Assembly: GCF_015521605.1 (NCBI RefSeq)
Contig: NZ_WANV01000021.1
Coordinates: forward strand, 1-36,244
Source of the DNA: Thermococcus sp.
GTDB taxonomy: Archaea; Methanobacteriota_B; Thermococci; Thermococcales; Thermococcaceae
DNA: 36,244 bases
Reading direction: 5' to 3'
Positions 32,385-36,244 of the stretch are shown here, piece by piece (position 1 is the stretch's first letter; each line of letters starts with the position of its first letter). Both the position numbers and the translations under genes were made by a program. A model generated the notes under the pieces. The model did no database searches and was not told the DNA's origin. It saw only the letters and a program-made list of their open reading frames with translations.

Positions 32385-33340
32385 ACCTTCACCCCCAGGG
32401 CTTTTTCAAGTACAAGATCCGCGGCAGAGTAAGGGTCCATCTCCCTCCTTACAATCTTCTCTATCAGGGCCGCCACCTCCTCCTCATCGAGCCTCTCGCT
32501 TATCGCCCTGGCTATCCTGCCGGAGACTATCGTCTTGACCTCCTCCTCGGCCCGGAACTTTCTCTTCCGCTCTATCTCACCGCTACGCTCAAGAAACTCG
32601 TGGTGCTCCTTTACGGCCGCCCAGAGCTCTCTGATTCCTCTCATGGTGGTTGCCACGGTCTCAACTATCGGCGGCCTCCAGCCGCGCTTCTCCCAGCGCT
32701 CCTTCTCAAGGTCGAGCATGAGGTTGAGCTCGAAGTAGGTCGCATCTGCTCCTTCCTTGTCGGCCTTGTTGATGACAAACACGTCCGCTATCTCCATAAG
32801 GCCGGCCTTTATCGCCTGCACATCATCTCCCAAACCGGGCACGGTTACGAGAACCACGGTATCGGCCGTCTTGACGATGTCAATCTCGATCTGACCGACG
32901 CCGACGGTCTCAACGAAGATGACGTCACAGCCGTAGGCATCGAGAACCTTTATGGCATCGTTCGTGGCCTTGGCCAGTCCGCCGAGAGAACCCCTGGTCG
33001 CCATGCTCCTGATGAAAACACCGGGGTCGGTTGAATGTCTCTGCATCCTTATCCTGTCGCCGAGCAACGCTCCGCCCGTAAACGGCGAGGTGGGGTCTAT
33101 GGCTATCACGCCGACGACCTTCCCCTCCTCCCTTGCAACTCTGATGAGCTTGTCGAGAAGGGTTGATTTTCCAGCCCCCGGCGGCCCGGTTATGCCTACG
33201 ATGTAGGCGTTTCCCGTGTGGGGATAGATTCTGCGTATTATTTCCCTTGCCTTCTTCTCATCGTTCTCGACGAGGGTTATGAGCCTAGCCGTGGCGCGCC
33301 TGTCTCCCTGGAGCATGCGTTCTATAAGGTCGTCTATCAT
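32381..33340 (-). CDS. meaB: MeaB-type GTPase (methylmalonyl-CoA mutase chaperone)
   Basis: 319 residues. Walker A GPPGAGKS (52-59), the switch region [25 protein letters not shown] and the base motif NKAD are the signature of the MeaB/ArgK family. MeaB protects and reloads the B12 cofactor of methylmalonyl-CoA mutase. I start at ATG 33340, spaced 3 bp from GGTGA; two in-frame GTG codons just upstream overlap the site. It lies between the mutase subunit and mce. Confidence 0.95.
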   Translation of the reverse strand: MIDDLIERMLQGDRRATARLITLVENDEKKAREIIRRIYPHTGNAYIVGITGPPGAGKSTLLDKLIRVAREEGKVVGVIAIDPTSPFTGGALLGDRIRMQRHSTDPGVFIRSMATRGSLGGLAKATNDAIKVLDAYGCDVIFVETVGVGQIEIDIVKTADTVVLVTVPGLGDDVQAIKAGLMEIADVFVINKADKEGADATYFELNLMLDLEKERWEKRGWRPPIVETVATTMRGIRELWAAVKEHHEFLERSGEIERKRKFRAEEEVKTIVSGRIARAISERLDEEEVAALIEKIVRREMDPYSAADLVLEKALGVKV

Positions 33341-33387
33341 CGTCACCACTCGGACAAATTATCCAGGAAGAAATTATAAAGGTTGGG

Positions 33388-33819
33388 TTATGCCGACCTG
33401 AACTTCCTGAGCTTCGGAACGTTCTCATCTATGAAGCTTATTATGTCGCTGATCGGGCTTCCCGGGCCAAAGACCTTGGCAACGCCGGTCCTCTCAAGCT
33501 GCTCCGCGTCGTCGGGCGGGATTATTCCGCCAGCTATAACGAGAACGTCCTCGTTGGGCTTTATACCGCGCTCCTCAAGGAGCCTCAGGATCTTGGGGAT
33601 CAGAACCATGTGCGCACCTGAGAGGATGCTTATTCCAAGGACGTCAACGTCCTCCTGGATGACGCTCTCCACAATCTGCTCCGGAGTCTGCCTTATGCCG
33701 GTGTATATGACCTCAAAACCGGCGTCACGCAAGGCTCTCGCAACGACCTTGGCTCCCCTGTCGTGACCGTCAAGTCCCGGCTTTGCAACGAGAACCCTAA
33801 CCTTGGAGCGCTCGACCAT
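33388..33819 (-). CDS. Methylmalonyl-CoA mutase, B12-binding small subunit
   Basis: 143 residues forming the cobalamin-binding domain. Asp17-x-His19-x-x-Gly22 (DGHDRG) is the base-off B12 motif, followed by GISILSGAH and [10 protein letters not shown] loops that line the cofactor site. In archaea this domain is a separate subunit from the catalytic TIM barrel, which is not in this window. I start at ATG 33819, preceded by GGTGGTG. A CTTTAAATA box near 33852-33860 is a likely promoter for this subunit, meaB and mce. Confidence 0.93.
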   Translation of the reverse strand: MVERSKVRVLVAKPGLDGHDRGAKVVARALRDAGFEVIYTGIRQTPEQIVESVIQEDVDVLGISILSGAHMVLIPKILRLLEERGIKPNEDVLVIAGGIIPPDDAEQLERTGVAKVFGPGSPISDIISFIDENVPKLRKFRSA

Positions 33820-33939
33820 TTTCACCACCGGGTGGGTTTTGTTTTAGCGACTATTTAAAGGTTGTCAAAACTCAAGGTTGGGCTTTACTTTGGATATTTT
33901 GTCCAGAAGGCTTTTTAATCTCCCCGAGAAGTCCCTAAC

Positions 33940-34596
33940 ATGCCCGGGTTTCCCCACGACGTTCACACCCACACCGCCTACTCGGACGGCACCGGGAGTG
34001 TGGGCGACAACGTTGCTGCCGCTGAGGAGAAGGGGCTGAAGCTCCTCGGGATAACAGACCACAGCCACTACCTCACCGGAAAGGCCTTCAACCGCTACGT
34101 GAGAGACATAGAGAGGTGGAAAAACGAGGCCGATGTTGTATTGCTGGCAGGGATTGAGGCCAACGTAACCCACAGCGGCGTCGATGTCGCCGGAGGCATG
34201 AGGAAAAGGCTGGACTACGTGATAGCCAGCGTCCACCTCTGGCTCGATGACCCCGAGGAGTACGTCGAGCTGGTTAAACTCGCCCTCCTGGACGAGAACG
34301 TGGATATAATCGGCCACTTCGGGGCCAGCTTCAGATACATTGGGTATCCAAGCGAGGAGAACCTCGGAGAAGTCCTTGAGCTGGCCGAGGAGAGGGGGAA
34401 GGCCTTTGAGATAAGCTCCCGCTATAGGGTTCCGGAGATGGACTTTGTGAGGGAGTGCATAAAAAGGGGCATAAAGCTCGTCTTTTCAAGCGACGCCCAC
34501 TGGCCGAGAGGAATAGGTAACGTTGGATGGAGCGAGAGGGTCTTCAAAAAGGCCGGCGGAAGAAAGGAAGACCTTCTGTTCGCGGAGTTTCTGTGA
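33940..34596 (+). CDS. PHP-domain phosphoesterase
   Basis: 218 residues. HTHTAYSDG (near residue 9) and GITDHSHY (near 38), a central GIEANVT, ASVHLWLDD, IIGHFG and the late FSSDAHWP give the metal ligands of a complete PHP domain. Such proteins hydrolyse phosphate esters or act as polymerase-associated exonucleases; the substrate is not evident. CTTTTTAA at 33911-33918 is centred 25 bp before the ATG and no ribosome site is seen, so the mRNA is probably leaderless. The degenerate CRISPR repeat begins one base after its stop codon. Confidence 0.87.
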   Translation: MPGFPHDVHTHTAYSDGTGSVGDNVAAAEEKGLKLLGITDHSHYLTGKAFNRYVRDIERWKNEADVVLLAGIEANVTHSGVDVAGGMRKRLDYVIASVHLWLDDPEEYVELVKLALLDENVDIIGHFGASFRYIGYPSEENLGEVLELAEERGKAFEISSRYRVPEMDFVRECIKRGIKLVFSSDAHWPRGIGNVGWSERVFKKAGGRKEDLLFAEFL

Positions 34597-34597
34597 G

Positions 34598-34627
34598 CTT
34601 TTCGATAGTCGGGAGTCTTATTGCAAC
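34598..34627 (-). repeat. Degenerate terminal CRISPR repeat (leader-distal end)
   Basis: Its right half GAGTCTTATTGCAAC is identical to the array repeat, while the left half differs at many positions (TTCGATAGTCG versus the consensus TCAATTCTCCT). A decayed last repeat marks the trailer end, so the leader must lie to the right, beyond the window. Confidence 0.85.
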
Positions 34628-36106
34628 GACAACGCAACCATCGAGCACGAGGTCTGGATCGCCGGCTTTCAATTCTCCTAGAGTCTTATTGCAACCCAGC
34701 ATACGCCCGTCATCAGTCTTAACTTTAAGACTTTCAATTCTCCTAGAGTCTTATTGCAACCGCCACAGTCACACTCGAAATCGAATTAGAACAATCCTTT
34801 CAATTCTCCTAGAGTCTTATTGCAACAACAAGCCGAATTGGAAACTCCAGATAAAGAATGCTAACTTTCAATTCTCCTAGAGTCTTATTGCAACGTTCCT
34901 CAAGCTACAATCAAGCTGACGGACATCAACGTCTTTCAATTCTCCTAGAGTCTTATTGCAACGTACGGGAGGCCGCTATAGAGGCTGCCAGGTTTCTGCT
35001 TTCAATTCTCCTAGAGTCTTATTGCAACCCGCTGGTTCATGAGGTATAAAACCGCCGTTTACCGGCTTTCAATTCTCCTAGAGTCTTATTGCAACTACCG
35101 TCGCCACAGCCGCTACTCGGCAGTGACAGAGCTTTCAATTCTCCTAGAGTCTTATTGCAACCTCATAGTGCCGGAGAGCCATGTCGAGGTACTTTGTCTC
35201 TTTCAATTCTCCTAGAGTCTTATTGCAACGAGGCTGGGGTAGGGTTTGGCTGGAGCGGTCGCGGTCCTTTCAATTCTCCTAGAGTCTTATTGCAACAGCT
35301 GAGGGCCCCGGCAAGAGTCAGGCACCAAGCCCTCTTTCAATTCTCCTAGAGTCTTATTGCAACCACGGCGAATATGTTGATGATGAAGAGGAAGATTGCA
35401 CTTTCAATTCTCCTAGAGTCTTATTGCAACGCCCGAGGAGCTTGAGGACATCGAGGCTTATGAGAAGCTTTCAATTCTCCTAGAGTCTTATTGCAACCTA
35501 CCTTATCGTTGATGATGTAGAGCTTTGTGTAATCATCTTTCAATTCTCCTAGAGTCTTATTGCAACGCGGCCTCGCAGACATAACAATACCTGCAAACTA
35601 TCTTTCAATTCTCCTAGAGTCTTATTGCAACAACCTTGTCCGGAGGCGGTTGCTATGAAGCTTGACATCTTTCAATTCTCCTAGAGTCTTATTGCAACTC
35701 AGGAACCAGCACCCGTTCACCGCTCCCGTGAGGGGTGGGGCTTTCAATTCTCCTAGAGTCTTATTGCAACCCGGCTAAGGATTTGAAGCCCGGCCACCCG
35801 TATGAATCTTTCAATTCTCCTAGAGTCTTATTGCAACGGTGGTGGTGAGATACTTCTACTCAACGCCGTTTCAAATCTTTCAATTCTCCTAGAGTCTTAT
35901 TGCAACCGCCCACCCTCCAGGACGGAAGGGTAACCTTAAACGGCTTTCAATTCTCCTAGAGTCTTATTGCAACTACGCCTGGGAAGACTCCTACCGACGA
36001 TGAGTTGAACTTTCAATTCTCCTAGAGTCTTATTGCAACCGGGAGCTCCGGAAGTTGGGTAGGTTCGAGGCTTATACTTTCAATTCTCCTAGAGTCTTAT
36101 TGCAAC

Positions 36107-36214
36107 TTGACTTCTTCTACATTGTGAACCTCGGTAGGGAGTTCTCTTTCAATTCTCCTAGAGTCTTATTGCAACTTGACTTCTTCTACATTGTGAACCT
36201 CGGTAGGGAGTTCT
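36107..36214. repeat. Duplicated spacer at the leader side
   Basis: The 39-nt spacers at 36107-36145 and 36176-36214 are identical. Both begin TTGACTTCTTCTACATTG and are separated by a normal repeat. Confidence 0.95.
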
Positions 36215-36244
36215 CTTTCAATTCTCCTAGAGTCTTATTGCAAC

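Larger units (their letters stand above)
34598..36244 (-). CRISPR. CRISPR array, 24 identical repeats plus a degenerate one, 24 spacers, truncated at the right edge
   Basis: The 30-nt repeat on the plus strand begins CTTTCAATTCTCC and ends GTCTTATTGCAAC. Intact copies start at 34666, 34731, 34797, 34865, 34933, 34999, 35066, 35132, 35200, 35267, 35334, 35401, 35468, 35537, 35602, 35669, 35741, 35808, 35877, 35944, 36010, 36077, 36146 and 36215. Spacers are 35-42 nt, mostly 36-39. The reverse complement ends in ATTGAAAG, the 8-nt crRNA 5' tag known from Pyrococcus, so the array should be transcribed from the minus strand with its leader beyond 36244. No cas gene is in the window. Repeats are followed by spacers all different except the last two. 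Confidence 0.98.

Noticed and set aside
34527-35349. Three plus-strand open frames with recurring FNSPRVLLQ peptides
   Set aside because: The peptide is the CRISPR repeat read in frame; the open frames are array artefacts.
34628-36214. Self-targeting spacers matching genes in this window
   Set aside because: By eye, none of the spacers matches another part of the window; a genome-wide search is still needed.

Overview
The window looks like chromosomal DNA of a Thermococcales archaeon, most likely a Thermococcus. The reasons are sn-glycerol-1-phosphate dehydrogenase, GGGP synthase, AMP phosphorylase, Hef, Nob1, an NfeD/stomatin pair, GC-rich tightly packed genes, TATA boxes about 25 bp upstream of starts, GGTGG/GGAGG ribosome sites, and a Pyrococcus/Thermococcus-type CRISPR repeat. 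This is inferred from protein and motif recognition; no search was run.

Layout, left to right. 1-350: C-terminus of an XPD/Rad3-like helicase. 351-635: a gap with a short ORF, an 11-bp palindrome and an intron-containing elongator tRNA-Met. 754-4185: a transglutaminase-like lipoprotein, a DEAD-box helicase, tRNA-Lys, tRNA-Leu and a rhomboid protease. 4175-7335: IMPase/FBPase, DUF63 protein, divergent egsA and UPF0179 protein. 7332-9796: pxpABC for 5-oxoproline cleavage. 9856-11885: nob1 and a large secreted protein of unknown function. 11984-12123: two tandem box C/D guide sRNAs. 12131-13563: a MNT/HEPN operon with three evenly spaced palindromic operators. 13549-14989: an AlkA-like glycosylase operon. 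15081-18470: NfeD protease, stomatin, MinD-like ATPase and a small membrane protein. 18561-23332: AMP phosphorylase, GIY-YIG protein, GGGP synthase, an M55 peptidase and small proteins. 23340-23410: a candidate H/ACA guide RNA. 23434-31326: hef, then an smc-HEPN-MNT-scpA operon. 31385-33819: a DUF835 protein and methylmalonyl-CoA genes (mce, meaB, mutase B12-binding subunit). 33940-34596: a PHP-domain protein. 34598-36244: a CRISPR array with 24 identical repeats plus one degenerate terminal repeat, running off the right edge.

Connections. EgsA and GGGP synthase provide the first two steps of archaeal lipid backbone formation. NfeD is the known protease for the stomatin encoded next to it. 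Mce, MeaB and the mutase small subunit serve the methylmalonyl-CoA/succinyl-CoA interconversion; the large mutase subunit is not here. One guide of the second C/D sRNA can pair over 10 bp with the intron-containing tRNA-Met precursor about 11 kb away and places C34 at the methylation position.

The items most worth follow-up are the guide RNAs (C/D pair and H/ACA), the MNT/HEPN operon with its 22-bp-spaced operators, the HEPN/MNT pair inside the smc-scpA operon, a palindromic TATA box centred between two apparently leaderless divergent genes, and the duplicated spacer at the right end of the CRISPR array.
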